DNA of 64,000 nt from Chitinophagaceae bacterium (GTDB taxonomy: Bacteria; Bacteroidota; Bacteroidia; Chitinophagales; Chitinophagaceae): NCBI GenBank assembly GCA_016710745.1, contig JADJVB010000013.1, forward strand, positions 186,001-250,000. The letters run 5' to 3'. The position numbers and the translations under genes were made by a program. The number at the start of each line of letters is the position of its first letter. Position 1 is the stretch's first letter. The notes below the pieces were generated by a model, which made no database searches, had not been told where the DNA came from, and saw only the letters and a program-made list of their open reading frames with translations. Positions 19,185 through 28,900 of the stretch are shown here, piece after piece.

Positions 19185-19264
19185 CCGAAGCTCAGTTTTT
19201 CTCATGCTCAGTTCGAACATGGGGTTGTTTGATAGAAACAGCCCCTTTTTTTATTGAGCTTCGG
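19185..19264 (+). terminator. Nested terminator closing the secreted-protein operon
   Basis: An inner stem GGGGTTGTTT (19221-19230) with AAACAGCCCC (19236-19245), one G-U pair, is followed by seven T. It is enclosed by an outer perfect 10-bp inverted repeat CCGAAGCTCA (19185-19194) and TGAGCTTCGG (19255-19264). It begins 12 bp after the stop codon. Confidence 0.75.
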
Positions 19265-19291
19265 TGATGCCGTTTAATCAGTGAAATGTAG

Positions 19292-19354
19292 TTTTCACAC
19301 AGCCAATAATATTTTTTACACAAAGGGGGTAGTTGATGTAATGTCTAACCGGTA
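19292..19354 (+). promoter_or_regulatory. Control region of the CHAT operon: direct repeats and -7 box
   Basis: TTTTCACACA (19292-19301) and TTTTACACAA (19314-19323) form a direct repeat with 22-bp period, the geometry bound by LytTR-domain regulators. A TTG lies 17 nt upstream of TACTTTTA near 19353-19360. A LytTR regulator is encoded at 5045. The link is inferred from geometry; the words themselves do not match a fixed consensus. Confidence 0.35.
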
Positions 19355-19448
19355 CTTTTATTTAAAATCAGCGGTCGGTTGGTCATTTGGTTTATAAACT
19401 TGATAATATTAAAAATAAAAAGTAGGTTTAACAACCGATTTAACTGTT

Positions 19449-20114
19449 ATGAAAAAGTGCATGCTAATTTTTTGTTTTTTGACAGCCACCGCTTCGGCAA
19501 AAGCCCAATGGAGGTTGCAGATTCAGACCGGGCCGTCTTTTTCTCTAAGATCACAAAATACCGACTCTTTATTTGCTTCAAAAAACCAGGCCTTTCATGC
19601 ACAGGCTGCCGTTCGTTATGATTGGGGACACCTGGGGCTTAGCTTAACATTAGGCTATTTACAACAAAACAGGCGAAGCGATGCCAATATTAACCGCCCG
19701 CCCGCATTTCTCAGTGGAATTGATGCGCACCAGGTGGCCGGTGGAGGAGTAAAAGCAGTTTATCTATTGGCAGGTCCGGAGTTTTGTTTTGCCTGTGGCC
19801 CCAAATTTAAATTCAATGTTGGCATCCGGGCCGGTGTGAGCTTCGTTGAAAAAAATACGTTTCAGCTATTGGATCAAAATGCCGTGGAGTACGAAAATCA
19901 ATTACAAAGCAAAACCCCCTTTACATTTAATACGGGACTGGCGGCACATTACTTTTTTGATGAACACTGGGCTGTGGGCCTGATGGCCGACTATCATCAT
20001 TTCTGTCTCAAAGCAACTAATCGTGATAAAAGAAACGGGATTAATAATCTGATCCAGTTAAAACAATCTAAAGATTTTTTGAATTTGGGCCTGGGGGTAA
20101 CGTATAAATTTTAA
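19449..20114 (+). CDS. Outer-membrane beta-barrel protein (PorT/OmpA-barrel type)
   Basis: The 221-residue protein has a signal peptide (ending SAKAQ) and about eight amphipathic strands (LRLQIQTGPSF-like start, YDWGHLGLSLTLGYLQQ, KFKFNVGIRAGVSFV, FTFNTGLAAHYFF, WAVGLMADYHHF, FLNLGLGVTYKF), closing with an aromatic residue as barrels do. Length fits the small Bacteroidota outer-membrane barrel family. It is the first gene of a three-gene operon with spacings of 11 and 23 bp that ends with the CHAT protein. It may place the operon's activity at the outer membrane. Confidence 0.75.
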   Translation: MKKCMLIFCFLTATASAKAQWRLQIQTGPSFSLRSQNTDSLFASKNQAFHAQAAVRYDWGHLGLSLTLGYLQQNRRSDANINRPPAFLSGIDAHQVAGGGVKAVYLLAGPEFCFACGPKFKFNVGIRAGVSFVEKNTFQLLDQNAVEYENQLQSKTPFTFNTGLAAHYFFDEHWAVGLMADYHHFCLKATNRDKRNGINNLIQLKQSKDFLNLGLGVTYKF

Positions 20115-20125
20115 ATCTGTCATCG

Positions 20126-21670
20126 ATGAGTAGAATTTTTATTTTTATTTTTATTTTCCCGCTTATTCATCATGAAGTTGAAGCCCAGGCGTTCACTTAT
20201 GACAATAGTAACTCAAAATATTCGGTTTCGTTACCGGATGGTGCAGCCGGCTGGCTGATCCCCACGTCACCTGTACCCCCACTGAAAGCCGGGTCAAAAG
20301 CACAGGCTACTGCCATGTTTGTTGAGTTTGGTGATGGCACATTCAGCTTTTTATCAGATGGCCCGCATCAGTTTTATACGGCTTTCCCCAACAGGAATGT
20401 AACGGCTAAAGCAACCGGTGTTTATGGCGGCGGCGGTCCTCCCCCCAAATTTCAAAGCTATATGGTTGGGGATGGTTGCCTTTTATCGACCAATAGCTTA
20501 AACACCAGTTATAGTTATAGTACGTATGTGCCCATGGGTATTTTGGAAGGGGATGAGAGGATTGAGATAACGCCCAATATTGGAAGCGTGGTGGCAAAAG
20601 ATACCATGATATTTGTATTGACTTACAAATTGAAATTAAAAGAAAGCGCAAAGACCTTACTTTTTTTATACAACGATCAGGATGCTTTTGAAGTAGTAAA
20701 TAAAGCAGACCAGATGGAGCCGGATCTTACTACAACATTAACCAGTCCTTTTGTGCGCGCTTATTCGGGTGAAGCAGAAACGGACGTTGATGCATCGGCA
20801 ACAGTTGCAACTGTTCGAAAAGTGAACAGTCAATACAATAACGCGCTCGCTTTTAATCTGTTAAAGGCCGACACATTGGAACACAATATTTTTATTACCT
20901 TGATACCCAGGGAAGGACTGGTAGGAAAAGATCTCAGCGAAACATTTGTGAAAGCATATCTGATAGGTGAGAATAATGGAGAAACAGATACTGCCGCCGC
21001 ATTAGCCCCATTGCCAATTCTTAATCTCTCACACGACCCCAATTATATCACCGTAAAACCAGCCTGTCTTACTTTCCCCAAAGCGGGTAAGCAACTGGAA
21101 TACCATGTCCATTTCCAGAATACCGGCCCCGGATCGGCTTCCCTGGTAAGGGTAGCCGTAAAAATACCGGGCAATGTGGATATGAATACCGATATTTCTT
21201 TTTCACCGCCCCCGCATCATCCGTTACAGTTTTACAAAGTGCTAAAGGGAAAACTAAGCAGTAACTGCCTGTGGCCTTATGGCAACCCTTCATTGGATAG
21301 CCTGATTTTTGTGTTTGAAAAAGATATGGGCGACTGTACTTTGGATGGTATGAACCCCGCTCCAACCTGTATGTGCAAAGACAGTACGATGGGTGACTTT
21401 TGGTTTACCATTAATGCTACCAATCAAATGCCTGATATCCTGCTGGCACAGGCCAGTATTGTTTTTGTAAACAGCGCCGATGGCATGCCAAACGATCCGA
21501 TAATTACGAATACGGCCATTTCGCAGTTCAGGGAGTGTTGCGAATGTAAAAAATCATGCGACCCGTGTAAAAATAAAAAGGGTTTATGGAAATGGCTGTT
21601 TTGTGACAAATGTGGAACAAAAAAAACAACGGTAAAAAAAACGAATCGTAATTTGAGTAAGAAGAAATAG
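20126..21670 (+). CDS. Secreted protein with conserved beta domain and Cys/Lys-rich C-terminus
   Basis: The 514-residue product has a signal peptide (MSRIFIFIFIFPLIHHEVEAQ). Residues 25-140 resemble a PKD-like start (FVEFGDGTFSFLSDGPHQF). Residues 300-470 carry a DUF11/DUF7619-like domain of T9SS proteins (YHVHFQNTGPGSASLVRVAVKIP, DGMPNDPIITNTA), which in other proteins precedes a sorting domain. Here the expected sorting domain is replaced by a Cys cluster (ECCECKKSCDPCKNKKG, CDKCG) and a very basic tail ending LSKKK. The cysteines may be disulfide or metal sites. It lies between the barrel and the CHAT gene. Confidence 0.72.
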   Translation: MSRIFIFIFIFPLIHHEVEAQAFTYDNSNSKYSVSLPDGAAGWLIPTSPVPPLKAGSKAQATAMFVEFGDGTFSFLSDGPHQFYTAFPNRNVTAKATGVYGGGGPPPKFQSYMVGDGCLLSTNSLNTSYSYSTYVPMGILEGDERIEITPNIGSVVAKDTMIFVLTYKLKLKESAKTLLFLYNDQDAFEVVNKADQMEPDLTTTLTSPFVRAYSGEAETDVDASATVATVRKVNSQYNNALAFNLLKADTLEHNIFITLIPREGLVGKDLSETFVKAYLIGENNGETDTAAALAPLPILNLSHDPNYITVKPACLTFPKAGKQLEYHVHFQNTGPGSASLVRVAVKIPGNVDMNTDISFSPPPHHPLQFYKVLKGKLSSNCLWPYGNPSLDSLIFVFEKDMGDCTLDGMNPAPTCMCKDSTMGDFWFTINATNQMPDILLAQASIVFVNSADGMPNDPIITNTAISQFRECCECKKSCDPCKNKKGLWKWLFCDKCGTKKTTVKKTNRNLSKKK

Positions 21671-21693
21671 TTTTTTATACAGCCTGAACCATT

Positions 21694-24507
21694 ATGATGA
21701 GATTTGCTATTTATTTACTGGCTATAATCGTATGTGGTTGTCATCAAAATGATGCAAAACCCGGGTTGGCAACGGCTGTCGCCGACATTCGATTGTCAAT
21801 GAGCCGCTTGCCTGATTTAGAAAAAAAGATAAACAGGTTACTTGATGAAGGAAGCAGTATAAAACTGTACGATACTGCCCTGGAGTACAAAAAAATCGCC
21901 CGTTCCATCGGCGCCGATACGGCATGGGCAACCCTGTTCACCACTGTTTATTTTGCGCTCAGCGAAAGGTCAGACTCAACCCGGTTAAACTACCTGTACA
22001 CAATAACCGCAGAAGAAAACCTGGCCAATAGCGATACCCTGTTCGAGTTAAAATATGTGAAAGCGCTGGGGCTCCTGGCTTATGAAAACGAAACTGATTT
22101 TCCGTTGTATGCCCGCTACCTCGAAAGGATAGTCCTGCATCCACGGGCGATGAAAGCACTGGGCCCACTGTATCAGATCTGGGTTACTCAAAACCTGGGA
22201 GAAACCTATACCCGTTTAGATGAAAATATCGCAGGTATTCATTATTTACAGCTATTTTATTCAACCTGTTCCCTGATCGGTGATGAAGCCCAGAGAAACG
22301 AGGCAAGTGTAAATGCCTGTTATGGTTTAGGCAATACTTATCGCAATATGGGCGAATATGATTCGGCGCTACTGTACACAAAAAAGGCACTTGCTTTTAA
22401 ACAGGTAAGCACCTTAAATTTTGCATTTGCTACAGCAGCCCTCGCAGAAGTTTACCATGATTTGGAAAATGCCGCCATGTCGGCAGAGACAGGTTTAAAA
22501 TCTATTGCCTTATTAAACCGGCTGGAAGAAGACGATCAGATCGTTTACAGAAAAGCCGTAGTGTATTCAATTTTGGCGGATGCCATGCTGCTGAAAAAAG
22601 ATATAATACAGTGTATCAGCTATTGCGACCTGGCGATCGGGAATTTTGACCGACTCGGTAAAAAAATCTCAAGAGAAAAAGGTAAAGTATACATCACCAG
22701 ATCAAAAGCTTTCGCATACCAAAATAAATTTGACAGCGCGTTTTCAGCGGTTGATTACGCTTTGAAAAGTGTGATTGAATTTAGTCCGTCCACCTTGTAT
22801 TCATTGCCTCAGGAACAAGAGCTAACACCCGAAAACACAATTTATGAAGCGCTTGACCAGAAGGCGTCGCTTTTGACTGGAATGTGGGAAATAAAAAAAG
22901 ATCCTTTTTTACTGAAGCAGGCACTGGGCGCCTATGAATTGGCTTTTGTGGTGGAGCGGAAATTAATGAACAAATTTCTTTTTACGGGTACTACCCTGGC
23001 ACAACTCGCCGAAAGTCGACAGCGATCCCAAAAAGCCATCAGCCTTTGTTACCAATTATATCAACTTACAAAACACAATCAATGGGCCGAAAAAGCTTTT
23101 CAGTTTGCCGAAAAAAATAAAGCCTTTGTTTTACTGGAATCAGTAAAAAGAAACCTGGCAGCCAATGGTGCCTTACAGAAAGATACACTTTATCAAAATA
23201 CACAAAAGCTGCAGTTGCAACTGGCCTATACCGAACGAAAAATAGCTGAGGCAGCAACCGATTCTATAAAACAAGAATGGCAGCAACAAAAAAACAAACT
23301 GGATAATGACTTGCTGCTGGCCAACACAGCCCTTGGCCGGCAGAGCATCGCGTATAAAGCGGTAATGGAGAAAAAAGACAGCGTTTCTGCAGCACTGGTT
23401 TCATCAAAATTGTTGAATGAAAAAACCGGGCTGATCGAATTCTTTAATGCCGATACAGTCACTTATGCATTTGTACTGAATTATAAATTACCGATACAAT
23501 TCATTCGCTATGGATCAACGCTAACCTCAGAAATAGATTCCATGCTTTATTTTTTCAGGTCTGCCTCCGCAATTGGCAACCAGCCCATCGCTTACCAGCA
23601 GACTGCCCATCAACTTTACAAAACCCTGGGCTTTGCTCAATTGGACAAGGGCTGGCAAAATCTTATCGTCATACCCGACGGTAAATTAAGTGTATTGCCT
23701 TTTGACGCATTGATCTCAAACAGCGCGTTTTCGGTAAACCTGCAGCAGGCCGGCTATTTCATCAATCAATGTAATACCTTGTATGGATACTCGGCTTCCA
23801 TCCTGTTAAAACAACTGGGCGGCAATATGGCAGACTATAAAAATACCACTGTATTTGCCCCGGTATTTGCGAATGCTGAGAACGGGCAACAACCCCTGCT
23901 GTATTCCCAACAGGAAGCTGAAGCCATTGGCCAAAACAAGCATACAAGTCTTTTTGAAAAAGGGCGCTCTACCTTACAAAATTTCAGGCTGCAGTTTGCA
24001 AATACGGGCATATTGCATATTGCCAGTCATGCCTATGCCGACACGGGTACAAACAGCAACTCTAAAATCGAGTTTATCGACAGCAGCCTGTTACTGAATG
24101 AACTATATGCCATGCATACCAATGCATCGCTGGTGGTGTTAAGTGCCTGCGAAACGGGCATTGGTCACATCAATACCAGCGAGGGTCCCATGAGCCTGGC
24201 CCGTGGTTTTTATTATGCCGGTGCAAAAAATATAATTACCAGTTATTGGAATGTGGATGATAGAAGCACGGCTGCTTTATTCAAAAGCTTCTATTCCAAT
24301 TTGGGCGGGAACAGTTCTTCCGATGCAATTTACTTTTCAAAAAAAGAGTTGATCAGGGCGGAGGACGGCAAATTTGCTTCTCCCTATTTTTGGGCTGGTT
24401 TTGTACATGTAGGCTTACCAAAAAAAGAAAAGAACCAAAGTTATTGGTGGTGGCTACTGTTTATTTTGCCTGCATTAGGAATAATAGCGTACAAGATTCG
24501 TTGCTAG
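21694..24507 (+). CDS. TPR-CHAT protein: exported caspase-like protease with C-terminal membrane anchor
   Basis: The 937-residue protein begins with a lipoprotein-like signal (YLLAIIVCGC, Cys16), followed by TPR-like helical repeats (about 90-480; for example YGLGNTYRNMGEYDSALLYTKKALAF), a coiled-coil linker (about 490-580), a CHAT domain (about 600-900) and a C-terminal membrane helix (WWWLLFILPALGIIAY, about 918-933). The catalytic dyad is present: His779 in ILHIASHAYAD and Cys819 in VVLSACETGIG, plus the SEGPMSLARGFYYAGAKNIITSYW motif. CHAT domains are clan CD proteases that usually cleave a partner protein when the TPR part senses a signal. Topology puts the protease in the periplasm. Likely substrates are the neighbouring large secreted proteins (inference). 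Confidence 0.9.
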   Translation: MMRFAIYLLAIIVCGCHQNDAKPGLATAVADIRLSMSRLPDLEKKINRLLDEGSSIKLYDTALEYKKIARSIGADTAWATLFTTVYFALSERSDSTRLNYLYTITAEENLANSDTLFELKYVKALGLLAYENETDFPLYARYLERIVLHPRAMKALGPLYQIWVTQNLGETYTRLDENIAGIHYLQLFYSTCSLIGDEAQRNEASVNACYGLGNTYRNMGEYDSALLYTKKALAFKQVSTLNFAFATAALAEVYHDLENAAMSAETGLKSIALLNRLEEDDQIVYRKAVVYSILADAMLLKKDIIQCISYCDLAIGNFDRLGKKISREKGKVYITRSKAFAYQNKFDSAFSAVDYALKSVIEFSPSTLYSLPQEQELTPENTIYEALDQKASLLTGMWEIKKDPFLLKQALGAYELAFVVERKLMNKFLFTGTTLAQLAESRQRSQKAISLCYQLYQLTKHNQWAEKAFQFAEKNKAFVLLESVKRNLAANGALQKDTLYQNTQKLQLQLAYTERKIAEAATDSIKQEWQQQKNKLDNDLLLANTALGRQSIAYKAVMEKKDSVSAALVSSKLLNEKTGLIEFFNADTVTYAFVLNYKLPIQFIRYGSTLTSEIDSMLYFFRSASAIGNQPIAYQQTAHQLYKTLGFAQLDKGWQNLIVIPDGKLSVLPFDALISNSAFSVNLQQAGYFINQCNTLYGYSASILLKQLGGNMADYKNTTVFAPVFANAENGQQPLLYSQQEAEAIGQNKHTSLFEKGRSTLQNFRLQFANTGILHIASHAYADTGTNSNSKIEFIDSSLLLNELYAMHTNASLVVLSACETGIGHINTSEGPMSLARGFYYAGAKNIITSYWNVDDRSTAALFKSFYSNLGGNSSSDAIYFSKKELIRAEDGKFASPYFWAGFVHVGLPKKEKNQSYWWWLLFILPALGIIAYKIRC

Positions 24508-24513
24508 CTTTTT

Positions 24514-24882
24514 TTACCCCTCCTCAATCAGCCCCACCGCATTTCCCCAGGGATCTACAACAGTCGCTACCTTTATTCCACCACCAACTTCTTTTACCTT
24601 ACTGGTTAGTTTGGCACCGGCATGGGTGAATTTTTTTACAGTGTCATCAATATCATCAACTTTCCAGAAAGCTACCGCTTGTGTTCCTCTTTCAAGTACT
24701 TCCTCAAAATCCGGGTCCAGTCCCAGTTCGTAACCATTAAAATCAAAACCCACATAAAACGGTTCATCAAAATAGGGCGTTGTGCCGGTAATTTCAGCAT
24801 ACCAGGCTTTGGCCTTTTGGAGGTCATCTACATGGTAGATAACGGTTCTTAATTTCTTAAACATAGAAAAAATTTGTTCCAC
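24514..24882 (-). CDS. VOC (glyoxalase/bleomycin-resistance-like) family protein
   Basis: The 122-residue protein (or 116 if it starts at the MFKKLRTV methionine, 24864) has one VOC beta-alpha-beta-beta-beta module pair: RTVIYHVDDLQKAKAWYAEITGTTPYFDEPFYVGFDFNGYELGL (read in two parts) and AVAFWKVDDIDDTVKKFTHAGAKL...KVATVVDPWGNAVGLIEE. Metal-ligand candidates are His17-type and the C-terminal Glu. Such proteins act on small molecules, but the substrate cannot be assigned. It converges with the CHAT gene, with only 6 bp between the stops. Confidence 0.85.
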   Translation of the reverse strand: MEQIFSMFKKLRTVIYHVDDLQKAKAWYAEITGTTPYFDEPFYVGFDFNGYELGLDPDFEEVLERGTQAVAFWKVDDIDDTVKKFTHAGAKLTSKVKEVGGGIKVATVVDPWGNAVGLIEEG

Positions 24883-24954
24883 AAAGATTCACAAAGAAAC
24901 CCAAAGCACCACAGAGTTCTTTCTATAAAAAATATATTCCTCCTAAATATTCTT

Positions 24955-25063
24955 ACTCCAAACTTCCCACTTGGGGGATTGAGGGGGCAAAAAAAGAGAA
25001 TGAATTAAATCATTCTCTTAAATATTTGTACTCCAAACTTCCCCCTTGGGGGATTGAGGGGGC
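24955..25063. repeat. Two copies of a GC-rich palindromic element with a hairpin between them
   Basis: The motif ACTCCAAACTTCCC[A/C]C then TTGGGGGATTGAGGGGGC occurs at 24955-24988 and 25030-25063. Between them a 9-bp perfect stem (AGAGAATGA, 24995-25003; TCATTCTCT, 25010-25018) could terminate the ileS/dksA-like operon. The second copy abuts the stop codon of the gene at 25065. The elements belong to the same family as those in ileS and the nuo operon. Confidence 0.75.
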
Positions 25064-25064
25064 T

Positions 25065-25952
25065 TTACCTCGCCGCTCCCATCTTCGCTTCCATACTCAA
25101 GGTAGCGTGTGGTACTGCACGTAAACGGGCTTTGTCGATCAACTGACCAGTTACGCGGCAGATGCCGTAGGTTTTATTTTCGATACGCATCACCGCTTTC
25201 TCCAGGTGATCGATAAACGTGATCTGGCGGCTGGCCATCTGGCTCAACTGCTCTCTTTCCATGCTCATACTGCCATCTTCCATGGTCATGTAACGGGCAT
25301 CATCATTATCACCACCCATTTCATCTTTACGGGTAATTAATCCCTGTAAATAGCTCAGTTCTTTTTTGGCAGACTCCAGCTTGCGTTGAATGATCTCCCT
25401 GAACTCGGCTAAATCAGTATCATTGTAACGAACAATGGGTGCACCCAGATCGTGTTTTGGCTGATCCAATACCGATTTGGTGAACTCAGGTTGATATTTA
25501 CGCGAAGTTTTTGTGTTGATCTTTGGTAAAACCACCGCTTTTGCCGGGATTATTTTAATGTCTTTTGCCTTTTGAGGCGATTTTGCTTTAACAGCTACCG
25601 CAACCTTCGCTACCGGCACTTTTACAACTTTAGCCGGTTTTGCAACTGGCTTTTTAACTTCAATCTTATTTTTCATAGGTTTAATAACCGGCTTTTTTGC
25701 AGCTGGCTTCGCCACCGGTTTTACTGCTTTTTTTACTATAATTGCCTTTTTAGGCGCCTTTTTAACAGGTTTTGCTGCTTTTTTAACTGTTTTTTTGGCT
25801 ACTGGCTTAGGCGCAGGTTTTTTAACTGCAGTCTTTTTAGCCGGGGCCGATTTTTTAGCCGGGGCTGATTTCTTAGCCGGGGCTGACTTTTTAACAGGTT
25901 TCGCTGTTTTTTTAGCAGCTGCTGGTTTAGCCGCTTTCTTTTTTGTAGCCAT
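25065..25952 (-). CDS. DksA/TraR-like protein with Lys/Ala/Pro-rich N-terminal tail and no zinc cysteines
   Basis: The 295-residue protein has a long low-complexity tail (residues 1-130) of AKK, PVKK, APAKKS repeats, like histone H1 or eukaryote-like bacterial nucleoid proteins, followed by a DksA coiled coil (about 170-255; AEFREIIQRKLESAKKELSYL, then SRQITFIDHLEKAVMRIENKTYG) and a degenerate zinc-finger region (ICRVTGQLIDKARLRAVPHATLSMEAK) in which only one of four cysteines remains. DksA-type proteins enter the RNA polymerase secondary channel; the tail would add nucleic-acid affinity. It starts 5 bp after the ileS stop, so the two are cotranscribed. Confidence 0.88.
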   Translation of the reverse strand: MATKKKAAKPAAAKKTAKPVKKSAPAKKSAPAKKSAPAKKTAVKKPAPKPVAKKTVKKAAKPVKKAPKKAIIVKKAVKPVAKPAAKKPVIKPMKNKIEVKKPVAKPAKVVKVPVAKVAVAVKAKSPQKAKDIKIIPAKAVVLPKINTKTSRKYQPEFTKSVLDQPKHDLGAPIVRYNDTDLAEFREIIQRKLESAKKELSYLQGLITRKDEMGGDNDDARYMTMEDGSMSMEREQLSQMASRQITFIDHLEKAVMRIENKTYGICRVTGQLIDKARLRAVPHATLSMEAKMGAAR

Positions 25953-25957
25953 ACTAT

Positions 25958-28900
25958 TTATCCTTTTTTAAGTACGTTCACTTTTAATATGGCATCATTC
26001 ACTTCAATTTCATTTCCCTCGTATAAAACGGGTAAAAAAGCAAGCGAATCAGCCAGAATTTCGGCGCAAATATAATCTTTATATTGAATTATAGATGCTT
26101 GCAGCTCTTGATTTTCACTTACTGTTACATCTACACGGTCGGTCAGGTTAAAACCACTTTCTTTTCTGATGTTTTGAACCCTGTTTACAAACTCCCTGGC
26201 AATGCCTTCTTTTTTCAAATCATCAGTAATTACAATATCTAATGCAACTGTTAAATAGCCTTTTACGGCAACTTCGTAACCAGGAATCTCATCAGTTGAT
26301 ACTTCAAGATCCTCCGAATTGATAAAAATGGACTCCTCAGCATTTTTTTCATGATCGGGGTTGAGTAAATATTCCCCTTCCATTACTTTATCGATAGTGA
26401 TATTGTCGAATGTTGCAATTTGTTCAGCTGCCCACTTCATTTTTGGTCCCAGTTTTTTACCCAGGGTTTTAAAATTGGCTTTGGCCTTTTTCTTGATAAA
26501 ATCGTTTTCGGCCCCCAGGAGGTCAACTTCCTTGATATTGGTTTCGGCTTTAATAATGTCTTCAACCTTTTTTATACGTTCTGCCATCGTACTATCCAAA
26601 ACCGGGATAAATACTTTTTGCAGGGGCTGACGTACTTTTAAATTTACTTTTTTACGCAACGATAGTATTAAAGAGGAGATATCCTGGGCCAGTTCCATTC
26701 GTTTTTCCAGGTCAATATCAATTACCGCTTCATTTGCCTTTGGAAAATCGGTATGATGCACCGATTCTTTATTAAAGCGATTGGAAACCGAATTGAGATT
26801 ATTGAACAACCAATCGGCGAAGAAAGGAGCTACCGGGGCCATTAGTTTACAAAGTGTTTCCAGGCACTCATATAAGGTTTGATACGCACTTATTTTATCC
26901 TGCTCATATTCGCCCTTCCAAAAGCGGCGGCGGCAAAGCCTCACATACCAGTTGCTTAAATGGGCATCCACAAAATCCTCAATGGCCCGACCGGCCTGTG
27001 TAGGTTCGTAGGCATCAAAATTTTCCTGTACAGTTTTTATTAATGTGTTAAGTGAAGAGAGGATCCATTGATCGATCTCCGGTCTTTCTTTAACCGGGAT
27101 ATAGGCTTCTTTAAAAGCAAAACCATCTACGTTTGCATACAAAGCAAAAAACTGGTAGGTATTATATAAGGTGCCAAAGAATTTGCGTTGCACTTCCTTG
27201 ATACCTTCTACATCAAATTTCAAACTATCCCAGGGCGATGCATTGGTGATAAGATACCAGCGGGTTGCATCGGCACCAAAACTGTCGATGGTTACAAAAG
27301 GATCAACTACATTGCCGAGACGTTTGCTCATTTTGTTGCCTGCTTTATCCAGCACCAACCCATTCGAAACAACGGTTTTATATGCAAGGCCTTTTAACTC
27401 GCCGGTTGCGGGAGGATACAGGTTATGCTCCCTTAATTTCTCCTCAACACTTTCTTTTAACAGGGAGCCCAAAGCATGTAGGGTATAAAACCAACCTCTT
27501 GTCTGGTCAACACCTTCGGCAATAAAATCGGCAGGATAGCTTTTTGAGAATGTTTCTACATTTTCAAAAGGGAAATGCCATTGGGCATAGGGCATGGCGC
27601 CACTGTCGAACCAAACATCAATCAGATCAGGTACCCGCTTCATGGGTTTACCCGAAGGACTTACCAGCGTAATTTCATCTACATAAGGTTTGTGCAGATC
27701 TAAAATGCCTTCATGTAGGTAATGTTTGTTGGTTTCTCCGCCCAACACGTCAGCCGCTTTTTTTATTTCGCTGTTTAGTTCAGCAACAGAGCCGATACAT
27801 TTTTCTTCCCGATTGCCATTGGCATCTTCTTCCGTTTTCCAGATCGGTAAAGGCGTTCCCCAAAAGCGGCTGCGGCTCAGGTTCCAGTCAACCATATTCT
27901 CCAACCAGTTGCCAAAGCGGCCGGTGCCGGTTGAAGCCGGTTTCCAGTTAATGGTTTTATTGAGTTCTATCATCCGGTCTTTAACGGCCGTGGTTTTTAC
28001 AAACCAGGCATCAAGCGGATAATAAATAATGGGCTTATCGGTACGCCAGCAATGCGGATAATTGTGTTCGTATTTTTCAACCTTAAAAGCACGGTTCTCT
28101 AATTTCAGTTTTACGGCTATGTCAACATTCACATCCACATAATCCCTGTCATCCTTATAATTCTTCACATAGCGGCCGCTGAATTCGCCAACGCCATCTA
28201 TAAACTTACCTTGTTTATCAACCAGGGTGATAATACCGAGGTTATTTTTTTGTCCAACTTTAAAGTCATCCGCACCAAAAGCAGGCGCGGTGTGTACAAT
28301 ACCGGTTCCATCTTCGGTGGTAACAAAATCGCCGAGGATAACTTTGAAAGGCTGAGCACCCGGAGTTATTTCCTGAATTTTTTCCAGGCTGTTTGCTTCA
28401 GATGGCATCAATTGTTCGTACTGAATACCTTCCAGGTCCTTCCCTTTAAACTCGGCAATTATCCCCCAGGGGATAGTTTTACTTCAGTTTCTGGTTATAA
28501 TTTTCTAAATCACCGTTTTCTCCCTCAGGTTTAAAATATTTACCTACCAGTGCTTTTGCAAGTATTACATTAATCGGCAGGTGAGTATAAGGATTAAATG
28601 TTTGCACCAAAACATAATCGATATTTGGTCCAACCGTTAATCCAAGGTTTGATGGCAGTGTCCATGGTGTTGTGGTCCAGGCCAGAAAGAAAGCCTCAGC
28701 CCCCCCGCCCCCCAAGGGGGGATTTGGAGTGTCTGCTAATGCAGCAGTAATTTTTCTCAAGGCAGGCTGTTGTCCTTCCCCCCCCTTGGGGGGTAGGGGG
28801 GCCTTGAACATCGCAACAGCACTCGTATCCTTCACATCCTTATAAGTTCCCGGTTGATTCAATTCATGTGATGATAAACCTGTACCCGCTGCAGGCGAAT

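Noticed and set aside
25572..25868. Plus-strand frame rich in Phe/Arg opposite the DksA-like gene
   Set aside because: It is only the antisense reading of the AKK/PAKK repeat codons.
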